Source of the DNA: DT-110 sp030148525
GTDB taxonomy: Bacteria; Bacteroidota; Bacteroidia; Chitinophagales; Saprospiraceae
NCBI GenBank assembly: GCA_965227445.1
Contig: OZ245751.1
Location: 310,001-374,000, forward strand
Direction of reading: 5' to 3'
Length of the DNA: 64,000 nucleotides
Part shown: positions 19,728 through 28,002 of the stretch, in pieces
How the letters are laid out: each line of letters starts with the position of its first letter
How positions within the stretch are numbered: position 1 is the stretch's first letter
The notes under the pieces: model-generated
The model's database searches: none
What the model saw: only the letters and a program-made list of their open reading frames with translations
What the model was told of the DNA's origin: nothing
Program-made: the position numbers and the translations under genes

Positions 19728-20298
19728 GAGGGCCGGTATCCGGAAATCGATCTCCCAGTTTACTGAAAAACAAGACGAGCGCACTGATGGTGTGCGGATG
19801 CTGAAAGAGACCCTCTTTCAGCATTTTTTTTGTGTCCGCTATGGAAAGGATCTCCGGGACAATGGCCTCCCCGTCATCGAGGCGAAGGGTTCCGGTCGGA
19901 GTTATATCGAGGGCAGCGAAATGGTGGATATACCCATCCATGAAGACCGGATTTGAGGCGACCTTCCCCAGGGTAACCCATTCCCTGGCCTGGTAGCCGG
20001 TCTCTTCTTCCAGTTCACGACGGACAGCCTTATCCGCGGATTCGCCGGGGTCGATTATTCCTCCCGGTAATTCCAGTGTCTCCTCCTGAATACCTACCCG
20101 GAATTGACGGACAAACAGGAGATTCTTTTCGGGAGTAACCGCAACCACGTTGGCAGAATGGCCGCCCTCGAGGATAATCATGCGTTCTACCTTCTGGTTG
20201 CGGGGGTTCTGAAAATGAGTAAAATGGGCCTTAAAAAGCTTTAGATCAATACTTCTTTCTGTGTTAATGATCTTCCAGTCTTGTTTTTTTGTCGACAT
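19717..20298 (-). CDS. Nudix hydrolase, ADP-ribose pyrophosphatase-like
   Basis: 193 residues. The Nudix box is complete: GGIIDPGESADKAVRRELEE followed by ETGY (about 95-118), matching GX5EX7REUXEEXGU. It is preceded by a beta strand pair (NLLFVRQFRVGIQEETLELP) typical of ADP-sugar pyrophosphatases that clear nucleoside diphosphate derivatives. The substrate cannot be fixed from sequence. The gene is convergent with the S8 protease and overlaps its last 11 bases; the protease's intrinsic terminator lies inside this coding region (19801-19831). Confidence 0.9.
   Translation of the reverse strand: MSTKKQDWKIINTERSIDLKLFKAHFTHFQNPRNQKVERMIILEGGHSANVVAVTPEKNLLFVRQFRVGIQEETLELPGGIIDPGESADKAVRRELEEETGYQAREWVTLGKVASNPVFMDGYIHHFAALDITPTGTLRLDDGEAIVPEILSIADTKKMLKEGLFQHPHTISALVLFFSKLGDRFPDTGPLID
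19801..19831 (+). terminator. intrinsic terminator for the S8 protease, inside the convergent Nudix gene
   Basis: CTGAAAGAG-acc-CTCTTTCAG, two bases, then T8. A perfect nine-base stem 74 bases beyond the protease stop codon. On the minus strand the same bases encode KKMLKEGLFQHP of the Nudix protein. Confidence 0.85.
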
Positions 20299-20521
20299 AG
20301 CCGTTTTCTAGGTAATATTGTACGTTGGTTGGTAAAAAAATGCCGTTCCCTATTTCATTTGTCTTTTCAATCACGTATATTTATTATTGAAAAGAACGAG
20401 GGTATGACTGATCGAAAGCATTACCTCATTTAGCCCTTTACTGAACTACGCTACCCCGATCAGTACGTATCGTCTCAAGGCTAACGAATCAAGTTAGGGT
20501 TTTTTCGATGAGTACGTATTG
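20299..20521. other. intergenic stretch upstream of the Nudix gene
   Basis: Part of a 310-base gap. It holds a weak CTAAC/GTTAG stem followed by T6 (20481-20506, + strand) and a direct repeat AGTACGTAT (20463-20471 and 20511-20519). No coding or tRNA-like structure was seen. Confidence 0.3.
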
Positions 20522-20554
20522 AAAAGGCCGCTTCGCCTCTGGCGAGCGGCCTTT
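20522..20554. terminator. bidirectional intrinsic terminator
   Basis: AAAAGGCCGCtTCGCC-tct-GGCGAgCGGCCTTTT. A long GC-rich stem flanked by A4/T4, 55 bases beyond the stop of the minus-strand gene at 20609. Confidence 0.8.
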
Positions 20555-20608
20555 TACTTTTCAGGCAAGTGCCATCTCCGTCTCAGGGAAATGCAACCCG
20601 GTCATTTG

Positions 20609-21601
20609 TTAATCCTCGTCGCCGTCGATAATGGCATCGTCGATGATATCATCACCGTCCCCGTCGTGATCTTCAAATCCGTGGGTCCGCCCATCTTTAT
20701 CTTTCTTTTTGTAATCCTTGTCTTTTCCGATACGCATGTGGCCTTCACCTTCATTGTGGTAGTCGCCTTCTGCGTAGCGTTTCGCCCGGGAGAAGAAATC
20801 ATTGTGTTTATTGAGTTCACTTTCCTTCAACTCTTCGGAGCTATCCTCGAATGAGCGGTCTTTTTCCTGCACCTTTTCATCTAACTCCTTGTCGAGGTCT
20901 TTGGCCTGGCGGGTCAGGTCGTCCAGGTCTTTCCCCTTTTCTTTTTCGGCTTCTTCGTTGGCTTTCTCTATCAAGTCTTCGCCGGCCTTTTGTGCTTTCT
21001 CCCACAGGTCGCCGCCTTTGTCCAGGATGCGCTTACCCACTTTCTCCGATAAGTCGCCGAATTTATCCAACGCCTTGCCTGATTTATCCAACAATTGATC
21101 GCCTAATTTGGCGGTGGAATTCAGAATGCGGTCACTGGCCTTTTCCTCCCCGGCAGGTTCCTGCGATTGCTCAGTCCGCCCTGAAGGGGGCGTATCTTCC
21201 AGACGAGAAAAATCGAGGTGATCATCTTCGGCTTCCGGTTTAGGATTATCCTGGGAGGGAACGTATTCATCTTCTTCGTCGCCGAACAAGTCTTCCGCCC
21301 TATCTACGGCTTCTTCTTTTTTGCGTTTGATGTAATCTCCGGCTTTGTCTGTGTATTCTTTGCCCTTTTCGCGGGCTTCTTTGGCTTTATCTTCGGCGAA
21401 ATCAAAAAAGTCTTCCGCCTTGTCTTTCATGTCTTTACTCACCTCGTTAATGGTTTCTCTGGATGAATCATATGCTTTCTTACCTCGTTGGGACAATTCG
21501 TCCCCTACTTCACGGCCTTTATCCCCGGCTTTTTTGGCAGCGGATTTAGAGACCGATTTAGCGGCAAACAAGGCTTTCTTTAGCTCATTAAAAAATCCCA
21601 T
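20609..21601 (-). CDS. highly charged helical repeat protein (LEA/apolipoprotein-like)
   Basis: 330 residues from the start encoding MGFFNELKKALFAAK (21601). This start is preferred because the frame-open 31 codons upstream look non-coding. Nearly the whole chain is Lys/Glu/Asp/Ala with 11-residue-like amphipathic periodicity (KAKEAREKGKEYTDKAGDY, LLDKSGKALDKFGDL). The C-terminus ends in an Asp-rich tail (HDGDGDDIIDDAIIDGDED). No signal peptide. Such low-complexity helices resemble LEA/YtxH-type stress proteins; this is a compositional analogy, not a family match. A terminator follows. Confidence 0.75.
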   Translation of the reverse strand: MGFFNELKKALFAAKSVSKSAAKKAGDKGREVGDELSQRGKKAYDSSRETINEVSKDMKDKAEDFFDFAEDKAKEAREKGKEYTDKAGDYIKRKKEEAVDRAEDLFGDEEDEYVPSQDNPKPEAEDDHLDFSRLEDTPPSGRTEQSQEPAGEEKASDRILNSTAKLGDQLLDKSGKALDKFGDLSEKVGKRILDKGGDLWEKAQKAGEDLIEKANEEAEKEKGKDLDDLTRQAKDLDKELDEKVQEKDRSFEDSSEELKESELNKHNDFFSRAKRYAEGDYHNEGEGHMRIGKDKDYKKKDKDGRTHGFEDHDGDGDDIIDDAIIDGDED

Positions 21602-21699
21602 GGTTGTGGTTGTTTGCTGATTGTATTGGTAAGGTACTAGATTAAGAGCGTGTCCGCAAGGTCCATCTACGGGCGTTCGGTTACTGACGACCAATGTAT

Positions 21700-22392
21700 T
21701 CAGACCATCTTGCGGTTTTCGATACCCATAAATTGCTCGATTTCGTGTTCCAGGTAAAGTGCCTGATCCGGCTTTTTCAACCCCTTCATGAGCTTGACCC
21801 GTTTGTCTTCCCCTTTTACAGACGCACAGAGCCGGAAGGCAAAATTGGGATTGCCGTTGGTGCGGGAAGCAATGTATTCCTCCACGTACAATTGATCCAG
21901 CTTAGCCCTGGGAATATCCCGTTTGGGATTAAAAGGAACGGGAATCGGTCCGTGCTTCACTCTAAGCCCGTGGGTAGTGGCATAAAGTTCGGAGGTATTG
22001 ACGAATAAAGCGATAGTGTACAACAGAAAACTGATTCCCACGATAAAGTGGATGCTGATCGCCAGGGCCATGACCACATTATTGGTAGTTACTGCCACGC
22101 CAACAAAGATGAAGACGATTCCGTTCCAGAAGGCTGAAAACAGTACGTAAAACCAGACCATGCGCGTTTTTCGCCACTTGACCCGGATCCGTAATTCGGA
22201 TACTCCGCGTTGTACATCGAATCCTTTGGGCAGTTCGATTACGGGGCGCTCGGCCACTTCCTGTTTATCCAGTTCTTCTTTGACCTCAAACACGGAATTG
22301 CAATGATCGCACTTGCCGATCAGGCTGTTGATGTTGATGTTGGCGGCAGGTACCGGACGGGCACATTTAGGACAAAGTAATTGTCGAGCCAT
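21700..22392 (-). CDS. zinc-ribbon membrane protein, 230 aa
   Basis: The N-terminus is a zinc ribbon, CPKCARPVPAANININ with a second CDHC pair (C8, C11, C29, C32 region). A cytosolic linker and two transmembrane helices follow (about 85-110, VLFSAFWNGIVFIFVGVAV; and about 112-140, ISIHFIVGISFLLYTIALF), then a C-terminal soluble domain of about 90 residues that may be beta-rich. No catalytic motif was recognised. It lies 98 bases upstream of the charged helical protein on the same strand, so the two may be co-transcribed. Function unknown. Confidence 0.8.
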   Translation of the reverse strand: MARQLLCPKCARPVPAANININSLIGKCDHCNSVFEVKEELDKQEVAERPVIELPKGFDVQRGVSELRIRVKWRKTRMVWFYVLFSAFWNGIVFIFVGVAVTTNNVVMALAISIHFIVGISFLLYTIALFVNTSELYATTHGLRVKHGPIPVPFNPKRDIPRAKLDQLYVEEYIASRTNGNPNFAFRLCASVKGEDKRVKLMKGLKKPDQALYLEHEIEQFMGIENRKMV

Positions 22393-22443
22393 AACGCTAA
22401 AGTTAGTTCACAAAACAAAGTATCAAATTCTGGGTGTTTTTTT

Positions 22444-22457
22444 GCCTTTCGGCAAAA
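22444..22457 (-). repeat. intergenic copy of the T-run/GAAA mini-hairpin motif
   Basis: Minus-strand reading TTTTGCCGAAAGGC: a 3-bp stem GCC/GGC with GAAA loop preceded by T4. One of about 21 copies in the window; see the finding on this motif for the full list. Confidence 0.6.
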
Positions 22458-22571
22458 GACAATGTTTAATGACCCGAAAGTCGCCCGTCATCCAAAATAA
22501 CGCAGCAGTACCGAGGGCAAGCACTGGCAAATATGTATTTTCAGGACATCGAAAAATGAAAATGTAGCTAC

Positions 22572-25184
22572 ATGTTTCGCCCCAAACACCTGGTCATTAT
22601 ACCCCTGGTCCTGGCTGGAGTTTTCCTGTCGTTCGAATCTTTCATACCCGATACTCCCGGTGCGATCGGGCCTTATATGAATGGTGTTTTCCCTTCGACC
22701 GTACCCGGTGAGGGCGGCAGCTGGGAACTGGAGGATGCCTTCCCCGATCTGGAATTACCACCACCCGTTCGCATCCTGCCCTATCCCGGCAGCAATGACA
22801 TCGCCTACCTCGGGAAAATTGGCGAGATCTGGCGTTTGGATCCCAGGGAGCAGACTAAAACCCTGGTGCTCGACATTACCGACCGTTCCTTCAAAAAAGG
22901 GGAAGCCGGCACCGTTGGGATGGCCTTTCATCCGGCCTTCGGAGATTCTGATCAACCCGACAAACAATGTGTATTTGTGTATTACCGGACCAAGCCGGAA
23001 CCCGATAGCTGGTCCGAAAAGGGTTTCAACCGCCTGTCGAAATTTTATTGGGACCCTGACCGTAAGGTCTTCGATCCGGAAACGGAGGAAATACTCATCC
23101 AGCAATACGACCGCAGTACCTGGCACAATTCCGGCGATTTGTTTTTTGGTCCCGAAGGCTTTCTGTATTTCTCTGTGGGCGACGAAGGGATGGATGATCA
23201 CCAAACCGTTTCTACTCAGCGGCTGGATGGCGGATTCTTCAGCGGCATATTTCGGATCGATGTGGATAATGATCCCAGCCGTAGTCACTCCATCCGCCGA
23301 CAGCCACGGGCCAATGCTCCGGCCCCCGACGGCTGGGGGGAGACATTTTCCCGGGGATACTCCATACCTGACGATAATCCGTGGCAAGACCCCGAAGGAG
23401 GGGTGTTGGAAGAATACTACGCATTGGGTTTGCGCAGCCCCTTCGTCATGTCCTACGATGCGGATCGTGACCTCATCTGGGTCGCTGATGTGGGTGCCGG
23501 TCAGCGGGAAGAAATAAATCAGGTTCAGGCGGGCGATAATATGCAATGGCCCTATCGCGAGGGCACTCTGCCCTATAATCAACACGAACGGCCCGACCAT
23601 TTAATTGGCAGGGAAACTCCCAGCTTCTACGAATACGACCGTTCGGTAGGTGCCTGTATTATCGGTGGTGGTGTATACAAGGGAACTGCTTTTCCCAGCC
23701 TGAATGGCAAATATCTCTTCGCCGATTACATCAGCAATAAATTGATGACCCTGAGTGATGAAGGGCCTTTTACGGAACCCGTACGGGAGGTCCTTATCGA
23801 CAACCTGGGGGCGCAATCTGCTGACCTACCTGCTCAACCAGGTATTACGGGCGTGTTCACACTCCCCAATGGCGAGATTCTGGTAAGCGTGATGGGACGT
23901 TCCGAAGATTTTGCGCCCGGAAAGGTATTGCGGTTACGCCAAAAAGTGGTGGTACCGGATCCGCCCGCACGACTCTCGGATCTGGGCGTGTTTTCGGATT
24001 TGCAGTCGCTTTCCCCTTCCGAGGGAATATTGCCTTATACTGTACAATCCCCCCTTTGGTCGGACCGTGCCCTGAAAAAGCGCTGGATCGCGATTCCTAA
24101 CGACGGGGTCCATGATCAGCCCGATGAGCAGGTTGTTTTTCGCGCGAAAGAGGATTGGACTTTTCCGGAGGGAACGGTGTTCATTAAGCACTTCGAATTA
24201 CCAGTGACCACGGCCCCCCGGGGACCGACCACTCGCCTGGAAACCCGGTTTCTGGTTATCGGTGAGGAACAGGAAGCTTACGGGCTGACCTATCAATGGA
24301 ATGAGGAGCAAACGGAAGCCTTTCTGTTAGGAGGCGCCGCTTCGCGAACGTTTGAGGTAACCGACGGGCAGGGACAGTTAGCCATGATGCAAACCTGGGA
24401 TTATCCCAGCCGAAGCCAGTGTCTTACCTGCCATAATGCCAATGCGAATTACGTGCTGGGTGTCAAGACGCACCAATTGAATGGCAGCATGTCCTACCCG
24501 GAGTTAGGATCTGATATGAATCAGCTACAGCGCTGGAACCAATTGAGTCTTTTTACCAGGCGGATCGGCTCTTCCGGCGTTTATCCGGCTGCTTCCCCCA
24601 TTGCCGATACCACGGCCGCTTTGGAGTTACGTATCAGGTCTTATCTGGATGCCAATTGCGCTTCCTGCCACCGGGCGGGTGGAGTGCCTACGTCCACTAT
24701 GGATTTACGGTTTAATCAATCATTACCGTTTACTAATTTAATCAGTGTTCGCACGCAAAGCCCTTCTTCTGATCACGACCGATCGATTATCTCTCCGGGG
24801 TATCACGAGATATCAGAGTTCTGGATCCGGGATGCCAGTCTGACGGAAAACCGCATGCCGCCAATAGGGCGCAATCTGATTGATGAACAATACATTAATG
24901 CCCTGGCCGAATGGATCGATGGTATGTCGGAAGATATCGGGCAGGTACAGGAAAACCTCATCTTCCCTAACCCAAGCCTGGGTGAATTTGCCATTCGGAT
25001 GCGCGACGGGTGGGAAGGTCCCTTTACGATTAATGTATACAGTATTTCGGGCCAAAAAGTATTGACGCGAAAGACCTTTGCACAGCAGTTACACCTGGAT
25101 TTGAGTGATCGATCAGCCGGCATGTACGAAGTAGAAGTAATCGGTCCGGACGATCGCTGGCAAGAGCGGATAATGGTCCACTAA
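22572..25184 (+). CDS. PQQ-type sugar dehydrogenase propeller fused to a diheme cytochrome c, with T9SS sorting domain
   Basis: 870 residues. Signal-like N-terminus (HLVIIPLVLAGVFLSF), then a glucose/sorbosone dehydrogenase beta-propeller (about 60-455, with GTVGMAFHPAF, SVGDEGMDDH and GAGQREEINQVQAGDN). A region like the SO2930-family diheme c-type cytochrome follows (about 460-785). The two heme sites are CLTCH (about 616) and CASCH (about 696). The end is a T9SS type A sorting domain starting FPNPSLGEF. The likely role is oxidation of an aldose or alcohol at the cell surface with electrons passed to its own hemes. Substrate and PQQ dependence are inferred from the family. Confidence 0.88.
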   Translation: MFRPKHLVIIPLVLAGVFLSFESFIPDTPGAIGPYMNGVFPSTVPGEGGSWELEDAFPDLELPPPVRILPYPGSNDIAYLGKIGEIWRLDPREQTKTLVLDITDRSFKKGEAGTVGMAFHPAFGDSDQPDKQCVFVYYRTKPEPDSWSEKGFNRLSKFYWDPDRKVFDPETEEILIQQYDRSTWHNSGDLFFGPEGFLYFSVGDEGMDDHQTVSTQRLDGGFFSGIFRIDVDNDPSRSHSIRRQPRANAPAPDGWGETFSRGYSIPDDNPWQDPEGGVLEEYYALGLRSPFVMSYDADRDLIWVADVGAGQREEINQVQAGDNMQWPYREGTLPYNQHERPDHLIGRETPSFYEYDRSVGACIIGGGVYKGTAFPSLNGKYLFADYISNKLMTLSDEGPFTEPVREVLIDNLGAQSADLPAQPGITGVFTLPNGEILVSVMGRSEDFAPGKVLRLRQKVVVPDPPARLSDLGVFSDLQSLSPSEGILPYTVQSPLWSDRALKKRWIAIPNDGVHDQPDEQVVFRAKEDWTFPEGTVFIKHFELPVTTAPRGPTTRLETRFLVIGEEQEAYGLTYQWNEEQTEAFLLGGAASRTFEVTDGQGQLAMMQTWDYPSRSQCLTCHNANANYVLGVKTHQLNGSMSYPELGSDMNQLQRWNQLSLFTRRIGSSGVYPAASPIADTTAALELRIRSYLDANCASCHRAGGVPTSTMDLRFNQSLPFTNLISVRTQSPSSDHDRSIISPGYHEISEFWIRDASLTENRMPPIGRNLIDEQYINALAEWIDGMSEDIGQVQENLIFPNPSLGEFAIRMRDGWEGPFTINVYSISGQKVLTRKTFAQQLHLDLSDRSAGMYEVEVIGPDDRWQERIMVH

Positions 25185-25249
25185 TTCCTCTGCGAGTCGG
25201 GTGGAGGGAACCGGAGAGAATCCGTACCTTTCCCCAAACAAATAAACAC

Positions 25250-26287
25250 ATGCGATACGACCAACTGGGCCAAACGGATATCCGGGTTTCCAAGATTTGC
25301 CTGGGTACTATGACATTCGGTGAGCAAAACACCGAAACCGAGGGCCACGAACAACTGGACTATGCTCTGGATCAGGGTGTTAACTTTATCGATACGGCCG
25401 AGATGTACTCCGTTCCCGGTCGTAAAGAAACACAAGGTAGTACCGAGCGAATCATCGGCTCCTGGATCAGCGCCCGCAAAAACCGCGATAAATTTGTGCT
25501 GGCGACCAAAGTGACGGGACCTTCCGGGATGACCTGGATACGGGATCCCCTCCGCTTTACCCGGGAGCAGATTATGTCGGCCATCGAAGGCAGTCTCAAG
25601 CGCCTGCAAACGGACTACGTCGACCTATATCAGCTCCACTGGCCGGAGCGCAATGCAAATTTCTTTGGCAAGCGAGGCTATCAGCACAATCCCGACGAGG
25701 CCTGGGAAGATAACTTTCTGGATATCCTGCGGACCCTGGATGATTTGAAGAAAGCCGGAAAGATCCGTCATTTTGGACTCTCCAATGAAACGCCCTGGGG
25801 CACCATGCGCTGCCTGCATTTGGCGGAAGCCCATAACTTGCCACGGGTAGCTTCCGTTCAGAATCCATATAGTTTGCTGAACCGGACCTATGAGGTAGGA
25901 ATGGCCGAAGTATCTATTCGGGAGCAATGTGGCTTATTGGCCTATTCGCCCATGGCTTTTGGCATCTTGTCGGGGAAGTACCACGAGGGTACCGATACCC
26001 CCGATAATCGCATCAATAAGTTCAAGCAATTAAGTCGCTACAACAGTACCACTAGCCGGGAAGCTACTGCTGCTTATCTGGGGATCGCCAAAGAGCACGG
26101 GTTGAGTCTGGCACAAATGTCCCTGGCCTTCGTAAATACACGTCCCTTCGTTACCGCTAACATTATCGGTGCTACCTCAATGGAGCAACTGCGCGAGAAC
26201 ATTGCGAGTATCGATGTGACCTTGTCACCCGAGGTACGGAAAGCCATTGAAAAAGTTCATGATCGTCTGCCAAATCCGGCGCCCTAA
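25250..26287 (+). CDS. tas: NADP(H)-dependent aldo/keto reductase, Tas family
   Basis: 345 residues, the same length as E. coli Tas and alike along the whole chain (LGTMTFGEQNTETEGHEQLD, DTAEMYSVPGRKETQG, QNPYSLLNRTYEVG). Catalytic Asp and Tyr are in FIDTAEMYS, with the lysine in VLATKV and the histidine in YQLHWP. Cytosolic TIM barrel; reduces carbonyls with NADPH. The physiological substrate is unknown. Its stop codon touches a heptamer inverted repeat that fills the gap to the next gene. Confidence 0.92.
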   Translation: MRYDQLGQTDIRVSKICLGTMTFGEQNTETEGHEQLDYALDQGVNFIDTAEMYSVPGRKETQGSTERIIGSWISARKNRDKFVLATKVTGPSGMTWIRDPLRFTREQIMSAIEGSLKRLQTDYVDLYQLHWPERNANFFGKRGYQHNPDEAWEDNFLDILRTLDDLKKAGKIRHFGLSNETPWGTMRCLHLAEAHNLPRVASVQNPYSLLNRTYEVGMAEVSIREQCGLLAYSPMAFGILSGKYHEGTDTPDNRINKFKQLSRYNSTTSREATAAYLGIAKEHGLSLAQMSLAFVNTRPFVTANIIGATSMEQLRENIASIDVTLSPEVRKAIEKVHDRLPNPAP

Positions 26288-26376
26288 TCAGGTTTGAGGT
26301 TTGAGGTGTGAGGTTTTAGGCAACCTCGGACCTAACCTCAAACCCCAAACCTCAAACCTCAAACCTCAAACCTGAT
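26287..26376. repeat. heptamer-based inverted repeat filling the gap between two genes
   Basis: Left arm: repeated GGTTTGA units with variants GGTGTGA and GGTTTTA (26289-26320). Right arm: repeated ACCTCAA units (26331-26376). The arms can pair into a hairpin over 30 bp long, capped at its base by ATCAGG/CCTGAT. It occupies essentially all of the space between the Tas stop (26287) and the next start (26381). Possible roles are mRNA end protection or a phase-variable spacer. Confidence 0.8.
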
Positions 26377-26380
26377 CAGT

Positions 26381-27073
26381 ATGCAACTAAAACTAGTCAA
26401 ACAATACTTCGCGGAGTTTGCCCGCTTTTTGCGAAAGCGGGAAGCGGAAAAACGCCTGTACATCTGGGAATCACAGGCCGTTTTTCAGGAAAACTGGAAT
26501 AACGAGGCCGAGGATTGGCTCGCTATGTACGACGCCAGCCTGCAAAACTCCACCAACCGACGACTGTGGAAGCGGGAGTCTTTTGAGCCCAAACGCCTGA
26601 TGATGCTCTTCCTGGAGATGGAGCCCGAGTACGTGAAGCAGGCTTTTCGCGATCTGTTCAATGAGGAAAAATCAGTGGATGGACGCATGGATCGCTTTGT
26701 GTTTTATTGCGATGAGCTGCTGACTATGTATAAAGAGCGCCACCCGCATTCCATCGAAAACAACCACTACCACGGTAACGATTACGATATGATCTCTTTG
26801 TATCTGTCGTTCCGTTTTCCGGCGGATTATACGCCTTACAGCCTGGAGCGTCTGATCATTCTTTTGCGAAAGCTGGGTGTGGGGAACCTGCCACAAGCCA
26901 ACGATCCAATACGCTACTTCAAGGTGATGCGTACCCTGAATAAGCTGATGCAAAAAGAGGCCGATATTCTGGAAGCCCATCGAGCCCGTATGGGTGACGA
27001 ACGGCTTTACCAGGGTGAGAGCCTGTTACTGGTGCACGATTTTGTGTGCTTTGTTACGGAGGGGAGTGAATAA
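26381..27073 (+). CDS. hypothetical protein, 230 aa
   Basis: Not recognised. Soluble, helical and charged (LKLVKQYFAEFARFLRKREA at the start), with aromatic-rich helices and NNHYHGNDYDMISLYLSFRF in the middle. No signal peptide or membrane segment. Part of its 3' end (encoding DFVCFVTEGSE-stop) is present a second time at 27163-27221 with a tyrosine for the last phenylalanine. This suggests that a tandem paralogue was lost, leaving its tail. It probably lies downstream of tas on the same transcript, through the heptamer hairpin. Confidence 0.7.
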   Translation: MQLKLVKQYFAEFARFLRKREAEKRLYIWESQAVFQENWNNEAEDWLAMYDASLQNSTNRRLWKRESFEPKRLMMLFLEMEPEYVKQAFRDLFNEEKSVDGRMDRFVFYCDELLTMYKERHPHSIENNHYHGNDYDMISLYLSFRFPADYTPYSLERLIILLRKLGVGNLPQANDPIRYFKVMRTLNKLMQKEADILEAHRARMGDERLYQGESLLLVHDFVCFVTEGSE

Positions 27074-27095
27074 TTTTTAGTGTTTAATTTTTAAT

Positions 27096-27146
27096 TATAC
27101 CGCTTCCGAAAAGGTTGGGACACCAACCCACTTCGTTGTTGGTATA
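27096..27146. repeat. short-form TATACC/GGTATA element
   Basis: 51 bases: TATACCGCTTCCGAAAAGG ... CCCACTTCGTTGTTGGTATA with an inner GGTTGG/CCAACC stem. Close to the copy at 53693-53746. It separates the two copies of the duplicated gene tail. Confidence 0.8.
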
Positions 27147-27162
27147 GTAGGCCCAATTGATT

Positions 27163-27221
27163 GATTTCGTGTGCTACGTTACGGAGGGGAGTGAATAATT
27201 GATAGTGTTTAATTTTTAATT
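27163..27221 (+). pseudogene. duplicated 3' tail of the upstream gene
   Basis: 59 bases nearly identical to 27038-27096, including 11 codons (DFVCYVTEGSE), the stop codon and the start of the 3' flank. The first F codon differs silently (TTT/TTC) and a later one changes F to Y (TTT/TAC), which looks like divergence between two coding copies. Best explained as the remnant of a second gene copy; a simple recent duplication is the alternative. Confidence 0.5.
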
Positions 27222-27235
27222 GATTGATAGGAAGG

Positions 27236-27273
27236 AATTAAAAATTAAAAATTAAAAATTAAAAATTAAAAAT
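27236..27273. repeat. ATTAAAA heptamer tandem repeat
   Basis: About five uninterrupted ATTAAAA units ahead of the 3' end of the minus-strand gene at 27285. A complementary TTTAATTTTTAATT arm lies at 27208-27221, so a long AT-only hairpin is possible. Confidence 0.75.
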
Positions 27274-27284
27274 CACTTCATTCA

Positions 27285-27884
27285 TTACTCCTTAATCCTG
27301 AGTTCCGTGGAGATTAGTCTCGTGCCGAGTTCCGCGTAGACCATACGCCCGTTGTGGTAATGGTACAAGTTGGGTTTGCCTTTTTTGTCAAGCTCATAAA
27401 CGGGTGGATTGTCGGATACCTGTTCGATGGAGTACCATTCGGCAAATCGTTCGGAGAATACAGCATCTATCTGGGTTGGTTCTTCAAAGTATATTTGAAT
27501 GATAGAAGCATAGACGGGATCCGGAAACGAATCAATCGCTTCCCCCTCGGAAAACACCTTGTATGTGCTGTCACGGTAGGATATCCTGGTGTGTTTGTGC
27601 GTATTACCATTGAGCAATGCCGTCACTTCCGAGCTGATCAACTTTCCCTCTTTAAAAGTAGCTGTCAGTTCATCCTGCAGATGAAAGGTTTTGATGAATC
27701 GCACTTTCGTTTCGTTTACACTGTGGTATTCAGTTAGATCAGGGCCGGTTATCTTTTGCACAGTCAGGATTCCGACCGTGTCGCCACGTGCGATCACATT
27801 ATATTCCAGGGTGACGGACTCGGTGGGCGGATCGGGAGTGGATAAAAAGAACAGGCAGGGGAGGATCCATAGAAATAAGTTCAT
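27285..27884 (-). CDS. exported hypothetical protein, DUF6134-like
   Basis: 199 residues with an N-terminal signal peptide (MNLFLWILPCLFFLS). The mature part is a beta-rich domain with alternating strands (EYNVIARGDTVGILTVQK, NGRMVYAELGTRLISTELR), as in the DUF6134 proteins of Bacteroidota. No catalytic residues are evident. It stands alone between two rightward genes. The family assignment is from memory of the pattern and is tentative; a periplasmic location is likely. Confidence 0.65.
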   Translation of the reverse strand: MNLFLWILPCLFFLSTPDPPTESVTLEYNVIARGDTVGILTVQKITGPDLTEYHSVNETKVRFIKTFHLQDELTATFKEGKLISSEVTALLNGNTHKHTRISYRDSTYKVFSEGEAIDSFPDPVYASIIQIYFEEPTQIDAVFSERFAEWYSIEQVSDNPPVYELDKKGKPNLYHYHNGRMVYAELGTRLISTELRIKE

Positions 27885-28002
27885 GGGAAGTGGTTGTTTC
27901 CAGGGTGAGGTTGTGTGATGTTATGTATTTTGGGATCACCCTTCCAGTAATTTGGTCATATTTAGTGGTTTAAGCAAATGAAATAAAGATCCGGTAAGTC
28001 GT

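Noticed and set aside
20299..20521. Small RNA or tRNA in the gap left of the terminator at 20522
   Set aside because: Only a weak five-base stem with T6 and no cloverleaf or promoter pair could be found.
21641..21660. AAGAGCGTGTCCGC as another copy of the MITE end
   Set aside because: Only about 11 bases match the end at 48341; no partner end nearby.
22681..23517. 278-codon frame in the PQQ dehydrogenase gene, and a 281-codon minus-strand frame opposite
   Set aside because: Both are shadows of a clear protein family match in another frame; their translations are low in conserved pattern and rich in Pro/Ser/Arg.
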